IMG/VR virus record: IMGVR_UViG_3300013131_000059 | Coordinates: 1 to 52,005 of that record | DNA: 52,005 bases | Strand: one strand, 5' to 3' | From: a virus | Shown here: positions 43,497 to 50,755 of the stretch, piece by piece | Numbering within the stretch: the first letter of the stretch is position 1 | How the letters are laid out: each line of letters starts with the position of its first letter | Position numbers and translations under genes: made by a program | The notes under the pieces: generated by a model | Told to the model about the DNA's origin: nothing | What the model saw: only the letters and a program-made list of their open reading frames with translations | Databases searched by the model: none

Positions 43497-44732
43497 ATGA
43501 AGCCTATTAAAAAGTTTTCAGCCGCCTCTAATGGTAGTCTATCTATTTTGGAGTCAGCAAACCTTAGCCCAGAAGCTTTAGCAGAATTAGTTCAAAAGCT
43601 AGGTTATAACAATATTGATGAAATCAAAAAAGAAAAAGCACTTCTTTCTAAATTAGAAGCTTTACTAAAAGAATTTAATCCTAAGCAAGATGTTAGCGAA
43701 GATGACGCTGAAGATATCGAAGACGAAATCAATGATCTCGGCGAGCCTAAATCATTAGAAGATAAGAATGGTGAAAAAGAGGAAGATAAGGAAGTAGGCA
43801 GTACAACCGCTGAAGTTGCTGAAGAAGCTGATGAAGAAGAAGGCGACGAGGAAACCGAAAAGACCGAAGATGTATCTAAAGAAATTGAAGATACTATCGT
43901 AGATTTAGGAGAACCTGAAGATAAGGAAGAAAAGGAAGGCGAAGAAGTTGTAACTAAAGATCAAGAGGTTACTGCTGAGGTACCTGCCGAAGGTGACGAT
44001 GAGGAATCCGGTAAAGAGATTGAAGAGGAGACCGAAGAGAAGCCTGTTGCTAAACGTAGAATAATGACCTTTGAAGATTTCGTAAAAGAAGAAGAGGTTA
44101 CTGTTAATAAGAATGTTAGTTATCAAGATGATGAAGAGGAAGACGAAGACAATGCAGTTCCTGTAGCAGATTCTTATGCTAACGAAGAGGAAGAGGAAGA
44201 AAAGAAAGAAGAGATTGAAGAAAATGTATCTCGTGTTACATCAAGTATTAAATCATTCTCTCAATTTGTTTCTGAATCATATCTTTCTGAAGAGGCCGAT
44301 AATGGCCCAGAATTAAAGGAAGAAACTCCTGATCAAAATGGAATTGCCCTTCCTATTGCAAAAGGAGACGGTACTAAAACTGCCGCCGCCATTGCCGATA
44401 AGGACACTGCGTTAGGAGAACCTGAAGAAAAGGACGAAAAGGAAGGTGAAGAATTAGTAACTAAAGATCAAACGGTTACCGAAGAACCTGCTACTGCAAA
44501 AGATGAACCTGATGTTCAAGGTACTGTGGTTGTAAAAGAAGGAAAGATTTCTGAAAAGGAAATTAAGTCTGATGCTGAATTTGCAGAATATGCAACTGAA
44601 ATATTAAAATCTGCTCATGGTGATAAGTTTGATGAAGCAAAAGCCAAAGAAGTTATCGATGGTCTTACCTCTAAATATAAAGGTGACTATGGTGCAATGG
44701 TTGGAGCTTTACAATCTACTATGGGAAAGTAA
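43497..44732 (+). CDS. Highly acidic protein with three capsid-targeting-like peptides
   Basis: 411 residues, dominated by Glu/Asp with long acidic runs. Three tag-like peptides are embedded: an N-terminal one ('MKPIKKFSAASNGSLSILES', with Ile17-Leu18-Glu19), one at about 190-200 ('MTFEDFVKEEE') and one at about 251-261 ('IKSFSQFVSES'). The last two fit the aromatic-x-acid-Phe-Val-x-Glu pattern. A repeated 'LGEPEDKEEKEGEEVVTKDQ'-type unit occurs near 140-155 and near 305-325. A helical domain lies at the C-terminus ('DAEFAEYATEILKSAHGDKF'). T4 heads contain acidic scaffold or internal peptides cut by the prohead protease. A head scaffold or internal polyprotein is the best inference. Confidence 0.5.
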   Translation: MKPIKKFSAASNGSLSILESANLSPEALAELVQKLGYNNIDEIKKEKALLSKLEALLKEFNPKQDVSEDDAEDIEDEINDLGEPKSLEDKNGEKEEDKEVGSTTAEVAEEADEEEGDEETEKTEDVSKEIEDTIVDLGEPEDKEEKEGEEVVTKDQEVTAEVPAEGDDEESGKEIEEETEEKPVAKRRIMTFEDFVKEEEVTVNKNVSYQDDEEEDEDNAVPVADSYANEEEEEEKKEEIEENVSRVTSSIKSFSQFVSESYLSEEADNGPELKEETPDQNGIALPIAKGDGTKTAAAIADKDTALGEPEEKDEKEGEELVTKDQTVTEEPATAKDEPDVQGTVVVKEGKISEKEIKSDAEFAEYATEILKSAHGDKFDEAKAKEVIDGLTSKYKGDYGAMVGALQSTMGK

Positions 44733-44741
44733 TTTCTACAA

Positions 44742-46013
44742 ATGAAATATATTAAACTATTTGAACAATGGCTGGCCGATAAAAGCCAGCCATTACTTTT
44801 AGAGGGTGGCGCTGCTGGTCACATGAATCATCCTTTTGATGATAAGGGGCTAACCTTTGGTGACTTTAAAAGTATTATTGATGCCGGTCTTCGTGGTGAA
44901 TTAAACTTTGAAGAAGATCCTACCGAAAAGACTGATGGGCAAAACGTATGGGCTACTATTCAAGACGGTCAGGTAAAATTTGCAAGAAATAAAGGTGAAA
45001 GTATTTCTCCAATGTCTCTTTCTGATTTTAAGCAAAAATTCCAGGATCATCCAAGTGCAACTGTTAGGGATACTTTTCAGTATGCTGCACAAGACCTTGC
45101 AGATCTTTTGATTAAATTACCTGCCAAAGTTCAACAGGATACATTTGATAACGGTAAGAACTTTATGAATATGGAACTTATCTATTCAAGAAATCCTAAT
45201 GTTATTAATTATGATACTGATGTTATTCAATTTCATAACATAACTAAAACAGATGGTAACGGTAATGTAATAGGTACTGATGCTAGACCTGCTAAAGAAA
45301 TTCCTGCTATTTTATCAAAGGTTCAAGCTGACTTAGGAAAAACATTTAAGATTATTCCTCCTAGAATAATTCAGTTACAACAGGATATAGACTTTAGCCA
45401 AAATAAGCAAAAGTTTATTAATAAAGTAATTGAACTCCAAAAGAGATATGGTCTTAATGATGGTGATGAAGTATCAAGGTATCATGAAATGTGGTGGAGA
45501 GAATTAATTGATAAGGAATTTCCAAATGCTCCACAGGATATTAAAGAAGGTCTTTTGAGAAGGTGGGCATATGATGATAAGACCACGTTAAATATGAGAT
45601 CCTTGGATAAGACATTAACACCAGACGAAGCTGAAAAGATTAAGAAGTTTGATAAGGAAGATGTAAAGAAAAAGTACAAAGAAAACATTAGACCATTTGA
45701 AGATCTATTCCTTGAACTAGGTTCAGTTATATTAAGTAATGCCAGTAATTTCTTAGCAGCAGATCCAACCGGTGAAACCGCCAGACTTCGTGCATATCTA
45801 CAAGCCGAGGCCGATAAGATTAGAAAAACTGGTGGAGCCGATCAAATCAGAAAGGTTGAAGATGAATTGGCCAGACTTGACAGAATTGGTGGAATAAATT
45901 CAATTTTTCCAACTGAAGGGATTGTTTTCAGATATAATGGAAAACTTTATAAGTTAACCGGAACCTTTGCTGCACTTAACCAATTACTCGGAATAATTAA
46001 GTACGGTAGATAG
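44742..46013 (+). CDS. Ligase-superfamily nucleotidyltransferase (RNA ligase-like)
   Basis: 423 residues. Covalent nucleotidyltransferase motifs are visible: motif I 'TEKTDGQN' (Lys63-x-Asp-Gly66) as the AMP/GMP-accepting lysine; a motif III-like Glu145 in 'MNMELIYSRNP'; motif IV 'TEGIVFRYNG' (Glu392-Gly393); and motif V 'KLYKLTG' (Lys401, Lys404). Between them lies a long helical insertion (about 200-380), so the layout is larger than a minimal ligase. The N-terminus 'MKYIKLFEQWLADK' looks like the capsid-targeting tags of its neighbours, followed by 'LLLEGG'. The substrate (RNA end, DNA or protein) is unknown. Ligase-type chemistry is likely; packaging in the head is inferred. Confidence 0.6.
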   Translation: MKYIKLFEQWLADKSQPLLLEGGAAGHMNHPFDDKGLTFGDFKSIIDAGLRGELNFEEDPTEKTDGQNVWATIQDGQVKFARNKGESISPMSLSDFKQKFQDHPSATVRDTFQYAAQDLADLLIKLPAKVQQDTFDNGKNFMNMELIYSRNPNVINYDTDVIQFHNITKTDGNGNVIGTDARPAKEIPAILSKVQADLGKTFKIIPPRIIQLQQDIDFSQNKQKFINKVIELQKRYGLNDGDEVSRYHEMWWRELIDKEFPNAPQDIKEGLLRRWAYDDKTTLNMRSLDKTLTPDEAEKIKKFDKEDVKKKYKENIRPFEDLFLELGSVILSNASNFLAADPTGETARLRAYLQAEADKIRKTGGADQIRKVEDELARLDRIGGINSIFPTEGIVFRYNGKLYKLTGTFAALNQLLGIIKYGR

Positions 46014-46036
46014 TACCAGATCTTACATTCAGTAGG

Positions 46037-46053
46037 TTATCTATTTTAGATAA
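46037..46053 (+). other. 7-bp hairpin TTATCTA / TAGATAA
   Basis: TTATCTA (46037-46043) pairs with TAGATAA (46047-46053) around a TTT loop, 24 nt after the ligase stop codon. There is no following U-tract. It is a weak structural element in the 155-nt gap that also holds the stronger hairpin at 46082. Confidence 0.3.
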
Positions 46054-46081
46054 TAAGGTAACTGTTTTCAATAAATTCAAT

Positions 46082-46119
46082 AACGATAATGGGTGAGCTA
46101 TTGTCTCACTCTTGTCGTT
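46082..46119 (+). terminator. Strong hairpin, terminator or RNA-processing candidate
   Basis: A 15-bp stem with one bulged U (46090). AACGATAA (46082-46089) pairs with TTGTCGTT (46112-46119), and GGGTGAG (46091-46097) with CTCACTC (46105-46111), loop CTATTGT. The stem contains two G-U pairs. The following bases ('tgtagtaattt') are not a proper U-tract, so Rho-independent termination is only possible. It lies between the two ligase-like genes, just before the GAATATATAAA motif at 46136, which suits a unit boundary. Confidence 0.5.
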
Positions 46120-46135
46120 TGTAGTAATTTCCACC

Positions 46136-46146
46136 GAATATATAAA
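46136..46146 (+). promoter_or_regulatory. GAATATATAAA late-promoter-like motif
   Basis: An exact copy of the elements at 11900 and 39122, placed after the strong hairpin and 22 nt before the ATG of the 943-residue gene. The hairpin-then-promoter arrangement supports a transcription-unit boundary. Confidence 0.45.
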
Positions 46147-46168
46147 AGGTAATACAAAAATAAATTAA

Positions 46169-49000
46169 ATGAAAGAATTAGCTAGAATTTATAAAGAGTT
46201 AGGCCAAGATTTTATTAATGATCTCGCTAAAGACTATCTTGTAGTAACTGAGAAGTTATCAGGATCTGCTTTTTCGTTTGAAAAGTCTGGTACATCACTA
46301 AAATTCTTTAAGTCTAATGATAAGCCAATTAATCTTGTTGATAGAACATTAATGGTTTATTATGAAAATCCTATTAACTACATAAAGCAGACTACACTAT
46401 CATTTATTGACTCTATACCTGCAAACTGGAGATTTTGCTTTCAGTATTTTGTTCATAATGAACCTGGTGTAATTAAATATGATAAGTTACCTAAAAATAA
46501 TCTAGTCTTAACCCATATCCAGGTAAAGAATCAAAACGGTAAATTTATTAAAGTTATTGAAGATCCTAGAGTTATTCAAGACTGGTCAAATGCATTAGGA
46601 GTTACTCCCTTACTTCCTATCTTTAAAGGTTACTTAACAGATGAGCAAAAGGATAGCATTAAAAACTTTATCAATACTCCAATTGAAGACCAGCTAGAAA
46701 TTTTCAAAACATCTTCATTTGCAGAATATCTGATTAAGATTCTTAATCCAAAATTGAGTTCTACTATTTTACAGGATGATTTAACTAAACCAATTGAATC
46801 AATCATATTTAAGTTTTATAAGCCAGGTACTACACAATCTATTTCTGCAAAGTTAATTGATCCTTACACGGCGAATCTTTTAAAGCATAAAGAACCTATT
46901 GATCCTAAAAAGGCTCCTGCTGATATTAATGAAATTCTTATTCTTGATATACTTGCATTTATTGAGGAAAGAGGTTTAAAGAGTGGTGAATTATTAAGTA
47001 CTACACCAGATGAAAGATACCTAGAATTAATATCATCAATATTTAATGAGTATGTAACCAGGAGAGGTAAGGGTCTTAAAGACTTAGGAATAGAAAAAGC
47101 TGAATTTGCAAAGGGTGATGAATTCAAATTAAATGTTGATCTTATTCCTAGCCAAGCTACACAAAGTATTCTTAAGGGTAATGATACTATGCAAGACCTA
47201 TTTAAGATTATGTTAGGATCTCTTCGTAAAAAGAGAAACCCTGAAAAGGTAGGTAACATTCTAACACCATCTGTAGTGGAAGACTTTAATGAATTGGTTA
47301 CAAAAATTGAAGATGCAATTAATAAACCAGTAGATGATAAGTTTAAGACATTCAGTGATTATCTTAATCTTAAAAAGACCAATGAGTCTTATGAAACTGC
47401 TGAGGATATAATTATTGAAGAAAGAACATTAAACTATAATGGCTTTATTAATCTAGGTAAAATTGAAATTCCATACTCAAACAAATTAGAAGAAGCTGCG
47501 GGTTTAACTAAAAGACAACAGGAATGGATTAAAAAGTATGAAAGATTTACCGGGTCTTCAAATTGGATTAAGCCTAAATCTAAAATACGAGGAGAAGTAC
47601 TTAGAGCAGATTTTGGAATGAATGATGGCACTGCTGAGAAAAACATTGAAAATTTTTTACTACAAGGATTAGGAATAAAAAGAACTGACTATTCAATTGA
47701 ACAGATAAAGGTTGGTACGTATGTTCCTAATGCAGGTGGTAAAATCTCAAGTGACTATGATTCGTATGCAATAACGATCATTAATCCAATAAAAGATAAT
47801 CTTGGTGACAATTATAAAAATGGAGATATCTTTTACATAACAAATCGTGTAAAGATTGAAAAGAGTACCGGCACTGCTGCAATGATCGGTAAAAAAGATC
47901 TTACACCTGATGCAATAGGATTACCTACGAGTGAATATAAAGATGCACAAAGTTTATTTTCAAAGGTAGAAAGTTATGTAAATAGATTATCATACCCAGA
48001 TAATTATAAGAATTTTATTATTGAATCTACTAGAGAATTAATTACAAATTCTAAAAATGCAAATTCTTTTTCTGATTTTGAAACGTATGCAAATGCATCT
48101 ACTGGGTATTTATTCTATGATATAACCGATTCTCTTTTTGATGGTATAGATTCAATTTCAATTAATAACTTCCAAAATGACTACGGTGAAATTTTAGGGG
48201 GCTTTATGCTATTTAATTTATTAAGGGATGCTGGATCTGGATTAAGATATCCTACTGCTTCTAATGAAAAGTTAGTAGACTTTTTCTTCGATGATTATAG
48301 TATTTCTTCTAAAGCAGGAAGCGGTGGTACACCAAGCGGTGATACAATAATACAAAAAATGTATTCTATGTATAACTCCGGGCACCTTCACTTTGACACT
48401 CAACCTGAAATTGATTTTCTAAATAATGTGATTAAGCAATGGGTAAACCCACCAAAGCTTGATAATAGCATGATTTATAATAACGTTATGAATTTATGTA
48501 GTGTTAATATTCCAAGTTCAACTAGCAATTCTGGGTATTGGTATATCTTATCTAAGGCAAATTTACAACCAAATTCTGCATATAAAGATATGTTAATTAC
48601 TTATATGGATGATCTGTCTAATGATGAACAAGAGTTCAAAACAGTAATGTCAGAATTTTATTCAAAGACAGGTGTTGACAAATCTAAGTTACCTGCACAA
48701 AAGGTATATGATCTATATGTAAAGCAAAAGGCTGCATCTGATAAAAACAGAATAGGCTTTATATTTTACCCTCTTATGGTTGAGATTGAAATAATGTTGA
48801 ATAATAAGTTTCAAAAACAACTAACCAAATACGGTCAATTGGTAACCGACATTAAGCAGCTTTACCTGGATGTTTTAGTAAAAGGGGGTGTATTTAGATT
48901 TAAGACAGTTCCTTTCAAAACAGCAGAATTTAAGTTTGAAAGAAAAGGTAGTATTCCTAATCCTTTTAATGCGAATATAGGTATTAGAATTCTTAAATAA
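46169..49000 (+). CDS. Large protein with diverged ligase-like N-terminus and internal tag peptide
   Basis: 943 residues. The N-terminal ~240 residues look like a second covalent nucleotidyltransferase: 'VVTEKLSGSAFSFEKSG' (Lys29-x-x-Gly32, motif I), 'WRFCFQYFVHNEPGVI' in place of motif III (the usual Glu is lacking), 'IESIIFKFYKPG' (Glu210, motif IV-like) and 'ISAKLIDPYT' (Lys228, motif V-like). It is more diverged than the protein at 44742. At 391-401 'KFKTFSDYLNL' resembles a capsid-targeting tag, followed by 'AAGLTKRQQEWIKKYERFTG'. The remaining ~500 residues are helical with no motif I recognise. It may be a fusion, or a precursor cut at the internal tag. Enzyme activity is uncertain. 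Confidence 0.5.
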   Translation: MKELARIYKELGQDFINDLAKDYLVVTEKLSGSAFSFEKSGTSLKFFKSNDKPINLVDRTLMVYYENPINYIKQTTLSFIDSIPANWRFCFQYFVHNEPGVIKYDKLPKNNLVLTHIQVKNQNGKFIKVIEDPRVIQDWSNALGVTPLLPIFKGYLTDEQKDSIKNFINTPIEDQLEIFKTSSFAEYLIKILNPKLSSTILQDDLTKPIESIIFKFYKPGTTQSISAKLIDPYTANLLKHKEPIDPKKAPADINEILILDILAFIEERGLKSGELLSTTPDERYLELISSIFNEYVTRRGKGLKDLGIEKAEFAKGDEFKLNVDLIPSQATQSILKGNDTMQDLFKIMLGSLRKKRNPEKVGNILTPSVVEDFNELVTKIEDAINKPVDDKFKTFSDYLNLKKTNESYETAEDIIIEERTLNYNGFINLGKIEIPYSNKLEEAAGLTKRQQEWIKKYERFTGSSNWIKPKSKIRGEVLRADFGMNDGTAEKNIENFLLQGLGIKRTDYSIEQIKVGTYVPNAGGKISSDYDSYAITIINPIKDNLGDNYKNGDIFYITNRVKIEKSTGTAAMIGKKDLTPDAIGLPTSEYKDAQSLFSKVESYVNRLSYPDNYKNFIIESTRELITNSKNANSFSDFETYANASTGYLFYDITDSLFDGIDSISINNFQNDYGEILGGFMLFNLLRDAGSGLRYPTASNEKLVDFFFDDYSISSKAGSGGTPSGDTIIQKMYSMYNSGHLHFDTQPEIDFLNNVIKQWVNPPKLDNSMIYNNVMNLCSVNIPSSTSNSGYWYILSKANLQPNSAYKDMLITYMDDLSNDEQEFKTVMSEFYSKTGVDKSKLPAQKVYDLYVKQKAASDKNRIGFIFYPLMVEIEIMLNNKFQKQLTKYGQLVTDIKQLYLDVLVKGGVFRFKTVPFKTAEFKFERKGSIPNPFNANIGIRILK

Positions 49001-49018
49001 ATAAAAAAAGACACTTAA

Positions 49019-50365
49019 ATGAAAAATCTTAAAAATATTGATACCTTTTTAGTTGAAAAGAAAGTTGCTGTTAAAAGGAGATACACAGAGAATCATCCTG
49101 CTAAGTTTGTTTCTACTTCGGCTAGAATAAGAAATGTTCTTTTAGATTCAATTGGGGATGGTCATTTAACAGAGGATGAAATAATTAAGATCTTATCCGA
49201 GATTAATGCCAATAAAAGATGGCTAAAAAGAAACCTTGACCTATTTAATATTAGTGAAGACCAGGAAGGTATTAAAAGATACTCACTTTCTCCATTTGGA
49301 AATAGAATTAGAAAGGCTACTAAAGTTACTTCTATTACCGAGGCATTAAATGTTCCTCATAAGGATCAAGGAAAAAAGAAGGTTAATATCTTTGTTGGTC
49401 GTTTTCAACCTTTTACATTAGGGCATGTAAAAGTATTTGAACAAATGTATAAAAAGAATGGACACCCTGTTGTAGTATTCTTAGTAAGAGGTGGCAAACC
49501 TGATCCTGAAAAGAATCCATTTAGTGAAGAATTACAACAGGCAATGTTTGCTGAAATGACAAAACAGTATCCTTTCTTGGAGGCTGCATTTGTAGTTCCT
49601 AATGGTGCAATTGATACTCTCTTTGCAACCGCAAGACCTGCGTATGAACCTGTTATGTGGGGGTATGGTACTGACAGAAAACGTGCATATGATTCAATGA
49701 TTGATAAGCCAGCATACAGAGAGCAACTTGGAGTGGATCCTGAATTTACAGGATTTGAAATAGGAAGAACTGATGATGACATATCTGCATCAAAAGTTCG
49801 TAATGCCTTAACAATAGATGATGAAAATACATTTAAGAAAATGACCCCTAAGAGTATTCATAATTTTTATAAAACTCTCCAGGATACGTTATCACCAATA
49901 AAAGAAAGTAATAAAATGAAAAACTTAAAATCACTTAATGAATTTCTAGTAATAGAAAAAGATGAAGAAAAGGCAAAGCCCGTAACTCCAAAGGTTGATA
50001 CCTCAGAAGGAACATTTAGAGAAATGGATGTTAATGGTGAAACCTATAATGCTGTCCTATCAACATTTGAAGCTATTGGTTCTAAACAAAGGGCAATGGG
50101 AAAGGATGTAGTAGGTCTTATTTCATTACCAGGTGATAATGAAGTTTATGAATTACTATCTAAGGATGATGAAAAGAAAGAGTCTGTTAATGAAGAATAT
50201 ATTGAGGTAATGGATCCTATCCGTATGGCCAATGCATTAGGAGAACTTCAACAGATTTGGCAGCAATGGAAAAACGGTCCTGCCACTGAGCCTAGAGATA
50301 TTAAACCTGCTCAAAAAGAACTTAAAGGTTGGATAGACCGCTGGTTTAAAGATTATATTAAATAA
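49019..50365 (+). CDS. Cytidylyltransferase-fold enzyme with two tag-like peptides
   Basis: 448 residues. The N-terminal tag is 'MKNLKNIDTFLVEKK', and a winged-helix-like region spans about 30-95. Then comes a nucleotidyltransferase domain (about 121-285) with 'NIFVGRFQPFTLGHVKVFEQ' (T-x-G-H at 133-136) and 'ISASKVRNAL' (255-264, the ISxTxxR-type motif). This fold transfers a nucleotide to a phosphate-bearing acceptor, as in NMN, pantetheine-phosphate or FMN adenylyltransferases; NAD synthesis or salvage is one option. At residue 300 a second tag, 'MKNLKSLNEFLVIEKD', starts a separate C-terminal domain. Its ATG (49916) follows 'agtaataaa', like real starts here. It overlaps the next gene by one base (TAATG). 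Confidence 0.65.
   Translation: MKNLKNIDTFLVEKKVAVKRRYTENHPAKFVSTSARIRNVLLDSIGDGHLTEDEIIKILSEINANKRWLKRNLDLFNISEDQEGIKRYSLSPFGNRIRKATKVTSITEALNVPHKDQGKKKVNIFVGRFQPFTLGHVKVFEQMYKKNGHPVVVFLVRGGKPDPEKNPFSEELQQAMFAEMTKQYPFLEAAFVVPNGAIDTLFATARPAYEPVMWGYGTDRKRAYDSMIDKPAYREQLGVDPEFTGFEIGRTDDDISASKVRNALTIDDENTFKKMTPKSIHNFYKTLQDTLSPIKESNKMKNLKSLNEFLVIEKDEEKAKPVTPKVDTSEGTFREMDVNGETYNAVLSTFEAIGSKQRAMGKDVVGLISLPGDNEVYELLSKDDEKKESVNEEYIEVMDPIRMANALGELQQIWQQWKNGPATEPRDIKPAQKELKGWIDRWFKDYIK
49916..50365 (+). CDS. Possible internal-start product with its own tag
   Basis: The in-frame ATG at 49916 begins 'MKNLKSLNEFLVIEKD', nearly repeating the N-terminus of the full-length protein. It follows an A-rich leader like those of true starts. 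A 149-residue product would carry the C-terminal domain ('GTFREMDVNGETYNAVLSTF', 'DNEVYELLSKDDEKKESVNE'). Separate initiation, or proteolytic release at this tag, are both possible; a simple fusion of two tagged genes would also look like this. Confidence 0.35.
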   Translation: MKNLKSLNEFLVIEKDEEKAKPVTPKVDTSEGTFREMDVNGETYNAVLSTFEAIGSKQRAMGKDVVGLISLPGDNEVYELLSKDDEKKESVNEEYIEVMDPIRMANALGELQQIWQQWKNGPATEPRDIKPAQKELKGWIDRWFKDYIK

Positions 50366-50742
50366 TGCCTGCACAAAGTAAAGCACAGCGTAGACTATTT
50401 GCTCTCGCTCTTCAATATAAGAGAGGAGAGCTTTCTGCATCTGAAATATCTGATGAGGTAAAAGAATTATCTAAATTACCAGAAAAAGATTTAAGAGATT
50501 ATGCTAAGACTAAAGAAGAAGGTTTACCTGATAAAGTAGCCGAAGAAACAGTAACTCTTAATCCAAATATGAATGTACAGGGAATGGGTCCTGTTGAATT
50601 TCCAGGAGATCCTGGTTCAGCGAATTCTTTTGCAGCACAACCGGTTGGAAGTGGTGATATACCCGGTGGTTCAAAAAAGAAAAAGAAGAAACTTAGACTG
50701 TTATCATTTGATCAATTCTTAGATCTTATGAAAGCAAAGTAA
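50365..50742 (+). CDS. DUF3008-like small protein with C-terminal tag
   Basis: 125 residues. The N-terminal ~50 residues ('MPAQSKAQRRLFALALQYKR', then 'EVKELSKLPEKDLRDYAKTK') match the short phage/bacterial DUF3008-type pattern 'MPAxSKxQxRLF..A'. A Gly/Pro/Asn-rich middle follows. The C-terminus is a Lys run and 'LRLLSFDQFLDLMKAK', resembling the capsid-targeting peptides of the neighbours but placed at the end. Its start overlaps the previous stop by one base (TAATG). The function is unknown; an internal head protein is inferred. Confidence 0.55.
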   Translation: MPAQSKAQRRLFALALQYKRGELSASEISDEVKELSKLPEKDLRDYAKTKEEGLPDKVAEETVTLNPNMNVQGMGPVEFPGDPGSANSFAAQPVGSGDIPGGSKKKKKKLRLLSFDQFLDLMKAK

Positions 50743-50753
50743 TAATATATAAG
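50743..50753 (+). promoter_or_regulatory. TAATATATAAG motif before the collagen-like gene
   Basis: This matches the AT-rich motif of other gaps but ends 2 nt before ATG 50756, too close for a normal leader. It may be coincidental, give a leaderless mRNA, or act as part of translation initiation. Confidence 0.25.
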
Positions 50754-50755
50754 GT

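Noticed and set aside
43905-44126. Minus-strand Phe/Leu-rich ORF
   Set aside because: It arises as the antisense of the Glu-rich acidic gene.
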